Source: Christensenella intestinihominis
GTDB lineage: Bacteria; Bacillota; Clostridia; Christensenellales; Christensenellaceae
Direction of reading: 5' to 3'
Length of the DNA stretch: 64,000 nucleotides
Assembly: GCF_001678845.1 (NCBI RefSeq)
Contig: NZ_MAIQ01000002.1
Span: 372,001-436,000, forward strand
In this document: positions 33,061 to 41,578 of the stretch, in pieces
Layout of the letters: every line of letters begins with the position of its first letter
Position numbering within the stretch: the first letter of the stretch is position 1
The notes under the pieces: model-generated
Seen by the model: the letters and a program-made list of their open reading frames with translations, nothing else
Told to the model about the DNA's origin: nothing
The model's database searches: none
Program-made: the position numbers and the translations under genes

Positions 33061-34239
33061 ATGAAAAGCTTTGTTGCGGATATACCGGAAAAAATTGTGT
33101 TCGGCGCAGGTTGCGTGGACACGGTTGGGAAATATGCAAAACAACTCGGCAAACGCGCCGCTGTGGTTGCCGGGAAAGGCGTGCGCCCGGAAAAAACGGC
33201 GCTGCTGGACAAAATACAGGCGCTGCTGAAAGAGCAGGGCGTGGAATCCTTCGTATTCGCCAAAATCAATGAAAATCCGCTGATGTCCGTGGTGGACGAG
33301 GGCGCGGATTTCGCGCGTGCGAACAAGTGTGATTTTGTCATCGGCGTGGGCGGGGGCAGCTCGCTCGATTCGGCAAAGATTATCGCCATGCTGTGCGCAT
33401 CGGGCGGCAGCGTGCGCGACTATGTGCTGGATGGGAAATATGCCGGGAAAACCGCGGAGGAAATTAAAACGCTGCCCATGATTGCCGTTACGACCACGGC
33501 GGGCACCGGCAGCGAAGCAACCCCGTGGGCGGTGGTGACCGATCCGGAAACGGGAAAGAAACCGGGGTTTGGCTGGTCGCCCGTGATGTATCCCGCTATT
33601 TCCATCGTGGACCCCGAGCTTACGCTTTCCATGCCAAAAAGCGTTACCGCCAATACGGGAATCGACGTGTTTTTCCATGCATATGAATCGTATGTTTCCA
33701 CCATTGCCAACGATTTCACGGACCTTTTCGCGGTACGGGCGATGGAGTTGGTTGCGGAGAACCTCAAAAAATGCCTCGACAACCCGCAGGATATCGAGGC
33801 GCGCAGCGCAATGTCTTTTGCCAACACAATCGCGGGACCCGCAATCAGCATTTCGGGAACGCACATTATCCACGGCATGGGCCACAGCATCAGCGGCCAC
33901 TATAACACCCCGCACGGCCTTGCCCTTTCCTCCATCGCGGTGGCGGTGACGGAATACACCTGGAAAAGCGATATTAAAAAATTCGCGAAGGTGGCGGTGA
34001 TTATGGGCGCGGACCCCGCGCAGGATGAGGAAACCCTCGCAAAAAACTGCGGAAAAACCATGAAGGGCTTCCTCGCGCAGTTCGGGCAGGACGTTTCCCT
34101 CTCTTCCTTCGGCGTAACCGAAGATATGCTGCCCACAATGGCGGCGGATTCGTTTGAAGCAATGGGCGGCAACATGAACGTATGCCCCGTGCCGGTCACG
34201 GTGGAGGATGTAATTAACATTTATAAGGCGTCGATGTAA
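33061..34239 (+). CDS. Iron-containing alcohol dehydrogenase
   Basis: ATG 33061 follows GGGGAGG. This 392-residue group III alcohol dehydrogenase has the nucleotide-binding GGGSSLDSAK near residue 98, TTAGTGSEAT near residue 144, and the metal-site region IIHGMGHSISGHYNTPHG near residue 270. It should reduce an aldehyde or oxidise an alcohol with NAD(P)H. Methanol, propanediol or butanol dehydrogenases share the fold and the substrate cannot be told from the sequence. Its neighbour makes a role in aldehyde handling possible. Confidence 0.88.
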   Translation: MKSFVADIPEKIVFGAGCVDTVGKYAKQLGKRAAVVAGKGVRPEKTALLDKIQALLKEQGVESFVFAKINENPLMSVVDEGADFARANKCDFVIGVGGGSSLDSAKIIAMLCASGGSVRDYVLDGKYAGKTAEEIKTLPMIAVTTTAGTGSEATPWAVVTDPETGKKPGFGWSPVMYPAISIVDPELTLSMPKSVTANTGIDVFFHAYESYVSTIANDFTDLFAVRAMELVAENLKKCLDNPQDIEARSAMSFANTIAGPAISISGTHIIHGMGHSISGHYNTPHGLALSSIAVAVTEYTWKSDIKKFAKVAVIMGADPAQDEETLAKNCGKTMKGFLAQFGQDVSLSSFGVTEDMLPTMAADSFEAMGGNMNVCPVPVTVEDVINIYKASM

Positions 34240-34255
34240 AAAGGGACGCGGACGC

Positions 34256-34286
34256 GGCGGGAGGAACCTCCCGCCGTATTTTTTTG
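34256..34286 (+). terminator. Terminator after the alcohol dehydrogenase
   Basis: GGCGGGAGG at 34256-34264 pairs with CCTCCCGCC at 34267-34275, followed by TATTTTTTT. Confidence 0.88.
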
Positions 34287-34326
34287 TGCGGAAGGTTTTC
34301 CGTTTTCCGGCGGGTGCGGGTTTGTA

Positions 34327-34355
34327 TTGTAAAAACGGCTTTTTCATATTATAAT
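34327..34355 (+). promoter_or_regulatory. Promoter of mntP
   Basis: TTGTAA at 34327-34332, 17 bases, TATAAT at 34350-34355. The leader is only about 25 bases, so no manganese riboswitch fits. Confidence 0.8.
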
Positions 34356-34387
34356 GAAGTCTATTCGATTTTTAGGAGAACGTTGCA

Positions 34388-34963
34388 TTGGACATTTTAT
34401 CATTTATCCTGCTCGGCGTGAGCCTTTCGATGGATGCGCTTGCGGTTTCGGTGTCCACGGGCATTTGCGTGCCCGACCTCAAAAAGCGCGAGGCCGTTAA
34501 AATCGCCCTGTATTTCGGTGGTTTCCAGGCGCTTATGCCCACGCTCGGCTGGCTGCTCGGCATTTCGGTCATCGATTATATCCGGGCGTTCGACCACTGG
34601 ATCGCCTTTGGCCTTCTGGCGTTTATCGGCATTAAGATGGTGGTGGACGCCGTACGCGGCAAGGAAGAAAAGCAGGCGTGCGATGTGCGCGACAACATGC
34701 TTTCTCATAAAACATTATTTTTTATGGCCGTCGCCACGAGCATCGACGCGCTTGCCGTGGGGGTAAGCCTCGCCATCGTGAAAGCCAATATTGCCGCAGG
34801 GGCGGCGGTTATCGGCGTTACCACCTTCCTGATAAGCTTTGCGGGGGCGGTCGCGGGGAAACGCCTTGGCAGCACCTTTGAGAAAAAAGCCATGATCGTC
34901 GGCGGGCTGGTCCTCGTAGCCATCGGTACAAAAATCCTCATCGAGCATTTAACGGGAGTATGA
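34388..34963 (+). CDS. mntP: Manganese efflux pump MntP
   Basis: The TTG start at 34388 follows AGGAGAACG. This 191-residue protein has six hydrophobic helices and the MntP duplicated signature: SLSMDALAVSVSTGI near residue 12 and ATSIDALAVGVSLAI near residue 118, each with the conserved Asp in a helix. It exports Mn2+ across the cytoplasmic membrane. A short hairpin terminator (34965-34987) follows. Confidence 0.92.
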   Translation: MDILSFILLGVSLSMDALAVSVSTGICVPDLKKREAVKIALYFGGFQALMPTLGWLLGISVIDYIRAFDHWIAFGLLAFIGIKMVVDAVRGKEEKQACDVRDNMLSHKTLFFMAVATSIDALAVGVSLAIVKANIAAGAAVIGVTTFLISFAGAVAGKRLGSTFEKKAMIVGGLVLVAIGTKILIEHLTGV

Positions 34964-34964
34964 G

Positions 34965-34987
34965 CGGCCTGTATGCGGCCGTTTTTT
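34965..34987 (+). terminator. Terminator of mntP
   Basis: CGGCC and GGCCG arms around a 7-base loop are followed by TTTTTT. Confidence 0.75.
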
Positions 34988-35043
34988 ATTGGAAACAGCA
35001 CTTTAGGCAATTATTAAAAATTAATTAATTCATGTGAAACTCA

Positions 35044-35072
35044 TTGACAGTCACTTGACCACGTGATATGAT
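35044..35072 (+). promoter_or_regulatory. Sigma-A promoter of the ABC exporter operon
   Basis: TTGACA at 35044-35049, 17 bases, TATGAT at 35067-35072. The spacer holds TCACTTGACCACGTGA, whose ends TCAC/GTGA form a dyad that could be an operator. Confidence 0.8.
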
Positions 35073-35135
35073 GGGGCCATAACCGGGCGGCGGAAAGGAA
35101 CGGCGCGCCCGGGGGTTTTGTTGGAGGGAAAAGAA

Positions 35136-35846
35136 ATGCTCAAAATCAAACATTTTACCAAGAGCTACAAAGGCGGAACAAAGGCGGTCGACGACCTGTC
35201 GCTCACCGTGGAAGACGGGGATATCTACGGTTTCATCGGGCACAACGGCGCGGGCAAAACCACGACGATCAAGGCGGTGGTCGGGATTATGGATTTTGAC
35301 AGCGGCGAAATTGAAATTGACGGCATGTCCATCAAGGAACATCCCATCGAATGCAAACGGATTACCGCATATATCCCGGACAATCCGGACCTGTACGACA
35401 GCATGACGGGCATCCAGTACCTCAACTTCATCGGCGATATTTTCACGATCCCGAAGGCGGAGCGCGAGGCGTTGATTAAGCAGTATGCCGATCTTTTCGA
35501 GATTACGGCGAACCTCGGCGACCTTATTTCGTCGTATTCGCACGGCATGAAGCAAAAGCTGGCGCTGATTTCCGCGCTGATCCACAAACCGAAGCTGCTG
35601 GTGCTGGACGAGCCGTTCGTGGGGCTCGACCCGAAGGCGGCGCACACGGTCAAGCAGCTGATGCACGAAATGTGCGAAAACGGCAGCGCGATTTTCTTTT
35701 CCACGCATGTGCTTGAGGTGGCGGAAAAGCTGTGTAATAAGATTGCCATCATCAAGGGCGGGAAGCTGCTGCGCGCGGGGAATCTTGAGGAAGTCAAGGG
35801 CGACGAAAGCCTGGAAGACGTATTTTTGGAGTTAATCGATGAATAA
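35136..35846 (+). CDS. ABC transporter ATP-binding protein
   Basis: ATG 35136 follows GGAGGG. The 236-residue ATPase has Walker A GHNGAGKTTT near residue 36, signature SYSHGMKQKLAL (an SHGMKQK variant of LSGGQ) near residue 133, Walker B LLVLDEPFVGLD near residue 155, and the switch His in FFSTHVLE. It overlaps the permease gene by eight bases, so the two form one exporter. Confidence 0.92.
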   Translation: MLKIKHFTKSYKGGTKAVDDLSLTVEDGDIYGFIGHNGAGKTTTIKAVVGIMDFDSGEIEIDGMSIKEHPIECKRITAYIPDNPDLYDSMTGIQYLNFIGDIFTIPKAEREALIKQYADLFEITANLGDLISSYSHGMKQKLALISALIHKPKLLVLDEPFVGLDPKAAHTVKQLMHEMCENGSAIFFSTHVLEVAEKLCNKIAIIKGGKLLRAGNLEEVKGDESLEDVFLELIDE

Positions 35847-37431
35847 TCTTGGTTTATTACTGAAAACATATATGCGTACCTCGTTCGGCTTCAACAAGGC
35901 GAGGTATACGCACGAAAAGCGTTCCAAATCCACAGGCATGACGGTCTTGCTGGTCTTTTGCTATATCATGATTATATTTGCCGTATTCGGCATGAGCATG
36001 GGCATGATGGCGAGCCTGCAGCCTTTGGGCGCGGAATATATTGTGCTTAACATCATGATGATGGCCGCGTCCGTCATGGTGCTGTTTACCACGATCTACA
36101 AGGTGAACGGCACGCTGTTCGGGTTCCGCGATTACGATTTGCAGATGGCGCTTCCCATTAAGACAAGCACGCTGATTGCAAGCCGCGTTCTGATCCTGTA
36201 TTTTTTGAACATCCTCTTCGTTTTGGGTGTGATGGTGCCGGCGGGCGTGGCCTACGCGATTATTGCACAGCCGGCCGCGGCGTTTTACCCGTTCTTTATC
36301 ATAACGCTGTTCGCGATTCCCATGCTGCCCATTATTATTGCGACGGTGATCGGTACGCTGATTGCCATGGCGGCTTCCCGCTTCAAACGCAAAAACGGCA
36401 TGAGCGTGATCCTGACGGTGGTGGCATTTGTGGCGTTTATGGTCGTGTGGCTTGGATTCTGGACCAACTCCGGCGACATCATGATGAATTTCGCGGATGT
36501 GGGCGGCATGGTCAACAACGTGCTCACAAGCATTTATCCGATGACCGCGCTTTACGGTAACGCCGTCGGCGGCTTCGACATCCTTGCGCTGGTCCTGTTC
36601 CTTGTAATCTCCTTCGGCGCGTTCGCGGTGTTTACGGCGGTGGTGGCCAAGCTGTTCAAAAAGCTCAACACGTCCATCACGACGACCCGTGCGGCGGCGA
36701 ACTATAAAATGACGGAGCTCAAGGAAACGTCGCCGAAAAAAGCGCTGTTCAAAAAGGAAATGAAACGGTACTTCTCTTCCTCGCAGTACGTACTCAATAC
36801 GGCGGTGGGGCCGCTGCTCCTGGTGGTGGTGTCCGTTATCCTGCTGGTTTCGGGCGTGGACGGGTTCGGGGTATATTCCGATATTCCCGGGTTCGCGCAC
36901 CTGTTGTCGGCGGCCGCGCCCCTCGGCATCGCGTTCTTCATTGTTATCGCGAGCACGACGGCATCGGCCATTTCCCTCGAGGGGAAAAACCTCTGGATTG
37001 TGAAATCGCTTCCGGTGGATACGCGCCTGATCTTAAAGGCCAAGCTGAACGTAGCGCTGACGATTTATATTCCCACGGTCATCGTCTGCGGGACGCTCTT
37101 TAACCTTGCGCTTTCGCCCGACCCGCTGTTTATTGTGCTGATGTATGCGCTTCCGCTCGCGTACAGTTATTTTTCCGCCCTGTTCGGGCTGAAATCAAAC
37201 CTTGGCAGCCCGAATTTCGACTGGACGAACGAGGTGACGGTTGTCAAGCAGAGCAAGCCCGTGCTTGTAACCATGCTGGTGGGGATGCTGCTCTCCATTG
37301 TCCCGGCGATCCTTGCGGTATTTGTCGGCACATGGGTGGTGCTCGTTGCGTTTGTGCTTGTGACTATCCTGGATATTGTGCTTTACCGCGATCTCATGAC
37401 CAGGGGCGTTGCACAGTTCGAGAGCTTTTAA
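35839..37431 (+). CDS. ABC exporter membrane subunit
   Basis: This 530-residue protein has about twelve hydrophobic segments arranged as two similar halves, with a basic stretch between them (MTELKETSPKKALFKKEMKR near residue 293). It is the permease partner of the ATPase upstream. The pair resembles large Clostridia exporters of unknown substrate, so no substrate is proposed. Confidence 0.85.
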   Translation: MNNLGLLLKTYMRTSFGFNKARYTHEKRSKSTGMTVLLVFCYIMIIFAVFGMSMGMMASLQPLGAEYIVLNIMMMAASVMVLFTTIYKVNGTLFGFRDYDLQMALPIKTSTLIASRVLILYFLNILFVLGVMVPAGVAYAIIAQPAAAFYPFFIITLFAIPMLPIIIATVIGTLIAMAASRFKRKNGMSVILTVVAFVAFMVVWLGFWTNSGDIMMNFADVGGMVNNVLTSIYPMTALYGNAVGGFDILALVLFLVISFGAFAVFTAVVAKLFKKLNTSITTTRAAANYKMTELKETSPKKALFKKEMKRYFSSSQYVLNTAVGPLLLVVVSVILLVSGVDGFGVYSDIPGFAHLLSAAAPLGIAFFIVIASTTASAISLEGKNLWIVKSLPVDTRLILKAKLNVALTIYIPTVIVCGTLFNLALSPDPLFIVLMYALPLAYSYFSALFGLKSNLGSPNFDWTNEVTVVKQSKPVLVTMLVGMLLSIVPAILAVFVGTWVVLVAFVLVTILDIVLYRDLMTRGVAQFESF

Positions 37432-37451
37432 GATACAAGCTTATGCGGGAT

Positions 37452-37486
37452 ACGGGGATCGTTATCAAACGATCCCCGTTTTTTTC
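37452..37486 (+). terminator. Terminator of the ABC exporter operon
   Basis: A perfect 12-bp stem, ACGGGGATCGTT with AACGATCCCCGT, is followed by TTTTTTT. Confidence 0.93.
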
Positions 37487-37563
37487 TTCCGGCGCACCGT
37501 GTGTGTGGCTCACGGCAAAAGGCGCGGGGCTCCCCACAGGCCGCATCGCGCGGCGCGTTTATA

Positions 37564-37592
37564 TTGACGCAGGGGCGCGCAGGCGGTACACT
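37564..37592 (+). promoter_or_regulatory. Promoter of the racemase-family gene
   Basis: TTGACG at 37564-37569, 17 bases, TACACT at 37587-37592. GGAGG precedes the start codon at 37624. Confidence 0.75.
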
Positions 37593-37623
37593 GGAACCAG
37601 AACGAACGCACCGGAGGAATCTC

Positions 37624-38316
37624 ATGAAAAAAGCAGGAATCATTGGCGGGATGGGGCCCGTATCTACGCTCGACTATTACAGTGGAATCGTGGACGGGTA
37701 TCGTACCGCAAAAAATGACGGCAGCTATCCCGCCCTTACGCTCGAGAGCGTGGACATGACGGAAATGCTTGGATTTGTGGCCCAGGAGGCGTGGAGCCCC
37801 CTTGTTTCCATGCTGCTTGCCGCCGTGCGCAACCTGAAAAGCGCGGGCGCGGAATTTGCGGCCATCGCTTCCAATACCCCGCACATTGTATTCCGCTCGC
37901 TCGAGGAAAAGTCTCCCCTGCCCCTTGTGAGTATTGTGGAGGCGACCTGCCGCCACGCCGCGGACGCCGGATGCGCGCGGGTCATTATACTGGGTACGAA
38001 ATTCACCATGACAAGCGGCCTTTATACGGAAATGTTCCCGCAGTACGGAATCGAGGCGCTGATTCCCGACTGGGAAGGCCGGGAGTTCGTACACAGCATC
38101 ATTTTTCCAAAGCTTGAGGAAGGGGTAATCGACCCGGAGGACAAGGAAGATTTGATTGAATTTACGGAGGAGCTGATCCGCAATTCGCATGCCGATGCGG
38201 TTGTGCTCGGCTGTACGGAGCTTCCGCTGATCATTCGTCCGGGCGACCTTTCGGTCCCCGCGCTCGACACGGCCCAAATCCATATCGCGGCCATTGTGCG
38301 GGAGATGCTTAAATAA
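37624..38316 (+). CDS. Aspartate/glutamate racemase family protein
   Basis: This 230-residue protein starts KKAGIIGGMGPVSTLDYY, the Asp/Glu racemase pattern. The second catalytic cysteine is present in VVLGCTELPL near residue 199. The first site, usually Cys-Asn-Thr, reads AIASNTPH with Ser83. Racemases need two Cys residues for proton transfer, so this may be a one-base enzyme with different activity or a broad-specificity relative. It is transcribed alone from its own promoter. Confidence 0.8.
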   Translation: MKKAGIIGGMGPVSTLDYYSGIVDGYRTAKNDGSYPALTLESVDMTEMLGFVAQEAWSPLVSMLLAAVRNLKSAGAEFAAIASNTPHIVFRSLEEKSPLPLVSIVEATCRHAADAGCARVIILGTKFTMTSGLYTEMFPQYGIEALIPDWEGREFVHSIIFPKLEEGVIDPEDKEDLIEFTEELIRNSHADAVVLGCTELPLIIRPGDLSVPALDTAQIHIAAIVREMLK

Positions 38317-38454
38317 CCGCTTCCCGGTACGGCGATTTTACATGCTTAGGCTGGCGGCAATGCGCCTGAAGCAACAAGCGGGAAGCGCGTGGGCCTGCCC
38401 CCCGCACCCGGGGCGATCCTTCATCAGGAAAACCAATATCCGGCGAGGTAAACG

Positions 38455-39867
38455 ATGTATTTTGGAGATATGGGCGGCAACCTTGATATAATGCTGCAAA
38501 CAGGGCTTTGGGGGCTGCTTTTGGCCGCGCCGTCGTATGCCCTGATATGGCTCCTGACCCGCAAACGGTTTCCCGCCAGGGCCGGGGCGCACGCGCTGCG
38601 TTACCTCTTTTTGGTTTACCTCGTTTGCGTGGGGATGCTGACCCTTGTCCCCAGCGGGTTTGACATGCAGGGCGGCGTGAACCTCGTTCCGTTTTCGGGC
38701 ATTGCAGACGCCCTTCTTACCACATCGGAGGTTGCGTTACAGCTTATTTTCCTTAACATACTGATGTTTGTGCCCATGGGGGTGTTCCTGCCGTGGGTAT
38801 TTCCCAAGGTGGACAGGCTTTACAAGGCGGTTCTCATCTCCTTTGGCGCGACGCTTATCATCGAGGTGTTGCAGGTAGTCCTGCCGGGCGGCCGGGCGTT
38901 CGACATTGACGACATCATACTAAACACCCTGGGCGGGGCCATCGGATATTCGCTCTTTGCCCTTATTTCCTTATTTGCAAAAAAGAAAGCATACCCTTTG
39001 CGCGAAAAAATTGCGTGGGCCGCCGTGTTGGCGGTAATCCCCGTGGTGCTGGCCTGCGCAGCCGCCGCGGAAAACGGGCGGGAATTCAAATATGGGTTTT
39101 CCTATACCCTCATGACGCCGGAGGAGGCCGAGTTTGTGGGGCGGGAGGAATATCCCCGGACGGCCATGACCTATTTGCGCGCCGCATCCCAGGAGGACCG
39201 TATGACGGAGCTTGCCGGAAAACTCGCCCTCGGGGGACAGCCCCGAAAGGATGGGGCGCATTTGGTTCTCGCGGCCGCGGGCGGGGAATCCCTGACCGTA
39301 TTTCCGGACGGGGACTGGATGCTCCACCTGCGCAACCCGGGCGGATTTCCGCCCCGTGGAACAGACGGTGAAATTGCCGCGCAAGCGGAGGCGTTCCTGC
39401 GGGAACGCGGCTTGTGGACAGACGGCCTTTCCGGGGCGGAGGTACAGGATTCGCTCGGCGTGAACACAGACGGCTCGGAGCGTGTGAGCGGCAAACATGT
39501 TTCTTTCCGCGCGCCGGAAAACAATCCCGCATTCTCGGGCGGGATTGATGTGATGCTTGACAGCGATGGAATTTACGAGGTTTATTCCGGCCTGTACCAA
39601 TACGCGCCCTACCGCGAGGCGGAGCTGGCGCCGCCGGACGAGGCGCTTGCGGAAATCTTGAAAACGCACCGGTGTTATGTGGCCGTTGAATTTGATACGG
39701 TTACCACGCACCCGCAAAAGGCCGTTTTAAACAGTGCCGAACTGGTTTACGATTGGGGTATGTCCGCCGCCGGTCAAAACCTGCCCGTATGGAAGCTTTC
39801 AGGAACATTTTACGATCACGGCAGGCAGGCGCGGGGATATATCATGGCTCCCGCCATTCGCGGGTAG
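38455..39867 (+). CDS. VanZ family membrane protein with an extracytoplasmic domain
   Basis: This 470-residue protein has an N-terminal VanZ-like domain with about five helices in residues 10-185 (NLVPFSGIADALL, NILMFVPMGVFLPW, EVLQVVLPGGRAFDIDDIIL). Another helix at about 190-210 is followed by a roughly 260-residue soluble domain that I do not recognise. VanZ itself gives low teicoplanin resistance by an unknown mechanism; most relatives are uncharacterised. CGAGG precedes the start. Confidence 0.8.
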   Translation: MYFGDMGGNLDIMLQTGLWGLLLAAPSYALIWLLTRKRFPARAGAHALRYLFLVYLVCVGMLTLVPSGFDMQGGVNLVPFSGIADALLTTSEVALQLIFLNILMFVPMGVFLPWVFPKVDRLYKAVLISFGATLIIEVLQVVLPGGRAFDIDDIILNTLGGAIGYSLFALISLFAKKKAYPLREKIAWAAVLAVIPVVLACAAAAENGREFKYGFSYTLMTPEEAEFVGREEYPRTAMTYLRAASQEDRMTELAGKLALGGQPRKDGAHLVLAAAGGESLTVFPDGDWMLHLRNPGGFPPRGTDGEIAAQAEAFLRERGLWTDGLSGAEVQDSLGVNTDGSERVSGKHVSFRAPENNPAFSGGIDVMLDSDGIYEVYSGLYQYAPYREAELAPPDEALAEILKTHRCYVAVEFDTVTTHPQKAVLNSAELVYDWGMSAAGQNLPVWKLSGTFYDHGRQARGYIMAPAIRG

Positions 39868-39882
39868 AAAGAAGGAAGCGCT

Positions 39883-41355
39883 ATGTTAAAGGAACTGGAT
39901 TTAAAAGCATGCCTGCCGAAGGAAGAATATGAACCGCTGATGGAGGAGCTGAAGCCCCGGCTGGTGACGCTCCAACAGGAAATTATCAGGGAGAAAATTC
40001 CCGTCATAATCATGTTTGAGGGGCTTTCCGCCGCAGGCAAGGGAGAGATCACCAATTTCCTGATCCTGAACTTCGACGCGCGCGGTTTTACCGTATACAA
40101 CACGCGCCCGCCGGAGCCCTCCGAGCTGCGCCTGCCGTGGCTCGCGCGGTTTATGGAAAAAATCCCTTCCTATGGACGCATGGCAATTTTCGACCGTGCA
40201 TGGTACAGCGCCCTCCCCATCGGGGCGCAGTCAAAAAAAGAACTGAAACAGCGCCTCCGGGAAGTGAACACATTTGAGCGCCAGCTTGCGGACGACGGTT
40301 ACCTGATCCTGAAATATTTTTTGTACATCGGGAAAAAGGAACAGAAAAAACGCCTCGAGGCCTTGCGGAAGGTTAAAAATACGGCATGGCGGGTGACCGG
40401 CGGGGATTTTAAAAACCTGAAGCGCCACGGCGAGATTACGGATTTTTCCGAGACGCTGATCGAAAAGACCGATACGCCGTATGCGCCCTGGCATGTGGTC
40501 GCCGCAACGGATAAGCGGTATGTGCGGGGCGCGGTGTTCTCTTCCATTGTGGAGGGCCTTGAAAAAGCGCTCGCCCGGAAGCGGGAAAAGGTGCGCGGGG
40601 AAGCCTTCGCGCCAAAGGTCAATCCGCATATTCGCCCGCTTCCCCACGGTACCATCGGGCAGCTGGAGCTTAATAAAAGCGTGAAAGAAGCGGAATACCG
40701 CGAACGCCTTGCCGAATGCCAAAATCGGCTTTTTAGGCTGCAGAACAAATTATACCTTAAAAAAATCCCTGTGATCGTAGCCTACGAGGGCAACGACGCC
40801 GCCGGGAAGGGCGGCAACATCAAGCGCGTGGCCGCCGCCCTGGACGCGCGCGGATATGCGGTTACGCCTATAGCCGCGCCTTCGCCGGACGAGCTGAACC
40901 ATCAATACCTGTGGCGGTTTTGGCGCGCGCTGCCCCGCACCGGACATTTTGCGATCTTTGACCGCACATGGTATGGCCGTGTGCTGGTGGAACGCGTGGA
41001 GGGCCTTACGCCCATCGCGCGGATTAACCAGGCATACAATGAAATCAATGAATTTGAAGCCCTGCTGGCAAGGTGGGGCGCGGTCATTTTCAAATTCTGG
41101 CTGGCCATCGACAAGGACGAACAGCTGAGGCGTTTTGAAGACAGGCAAAACACACCCGAAAAGCAATGGAAAATCACGGAGGAGGATTGGCGTAACCGCG
41201 GCAAATGGGACGCGTATACGCAGGCTGTGGACGACATGTTCCGCTATACGAATACCGATTACGCGCCGTGGACGGCTGTGGAATCGAACTGCAAATATTA
41301 TGCGCGCTTAAAGACGCTGGAAACGATGATTGAAACCCTGAAAAACCGGTTATAA
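39883..41355 (+). CDS. pap: Tandem-domain polyphosphate kinase 2 (polyphosphate:AMP phosphotransferase type)
   Basis: This 490-residue protein has two PPK2 domains. P-loops GLSAAGKGE (residues 47-55) and GNDAAGKGG (near residue 305) each lead their domain, with the lid-type motifs FDRAWYS and FDRTWYG. Two fused PPK2 units are the class II (Pap) layout, which phosphorylates AMP to ADP with polyphosphate. It lies 15 bases after the VanZ gene and may be co-transcribed. Confidence 0.88.
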   Translation: MLKELDLKACLPKEEYEPLMEELKPRLVTLQQEIIREKIPVIIMFEGLSAAGKGEITNFLILNFDARGFTVYNTRPPEPSELRLPWLARFMEKIPSYGRMAIFDRAWYSALPIGAQSKKELKQRLREVNTFERQLADDGYLILKYFLYIGKKEQKKRLEALRKVKNTAWRVTGGDFKNLKRHGEITDFSETLIEKTDTPYAPWHVVAATDKRYVRGAVFSSIVEGLEKALARKREKVRGEAFAPKVNPHIRPLPHGTIGQLELNKSVKEAEYRERLAECQNRLFRLQNKLYLKKIPVIVAYEGNDAAGKGGNIKRVAAALDARGYAVTPIAAPSPDELNHQYLWRFWRALPRTGHFAIFDRTWYGRVLVERVEGLTPIARINQAYNEINEFEALLARWGAVIFKFWLAIDKDEQLRRFEDRQNTPEKQWKITEEDWRNRGKWDAYTQAVDDMFRYTNTDYAPWTAVESNCKYYARLKTLETMIETLKNRL

Positions 41356-41387
41356 ATAGGCATCGCCGCAGGGCGTATGCGCAGGTA

Positions 41388-41411
41388 CGGGCCGCGGCGC
41401 GGCCCGTTTTT
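41388..41411 (+). terminator. Terminator after the polyphosphate kinase gene
   Basis: CGGGCC and GGCCCG arms close a GC-rich loop and are followed by TTTTT. Confidence 0.8.
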
Positions 41412-41578
41412 GATGAAGGGATGGAATATTTTTCCGCCGTGTGGAACGGATTTTCACATGATGGAACGCGTTATCCTTTTGTTTGAAACGTATTTACTGC
41501 CATTTTAGGAACATGGTATCATGAAAGCGCTTATTTATGTTGCCACTTCCACGTCAAACCCTGAACCGGGAGAAAGCT

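Noticed and set aside
33004-34347. A 447-codon - strand frame opposite the alcohol dehydrogenase
   Set aside because: It is a shadow frame of a well-supported gene and rich in His and Arg.
34287-34387. Manganese (yybP-ykoY) riboswitch before mntP
   Set aside because: The promoter at 34327-34355 leaves about 25 bases of leader, too short for the riboswitch.
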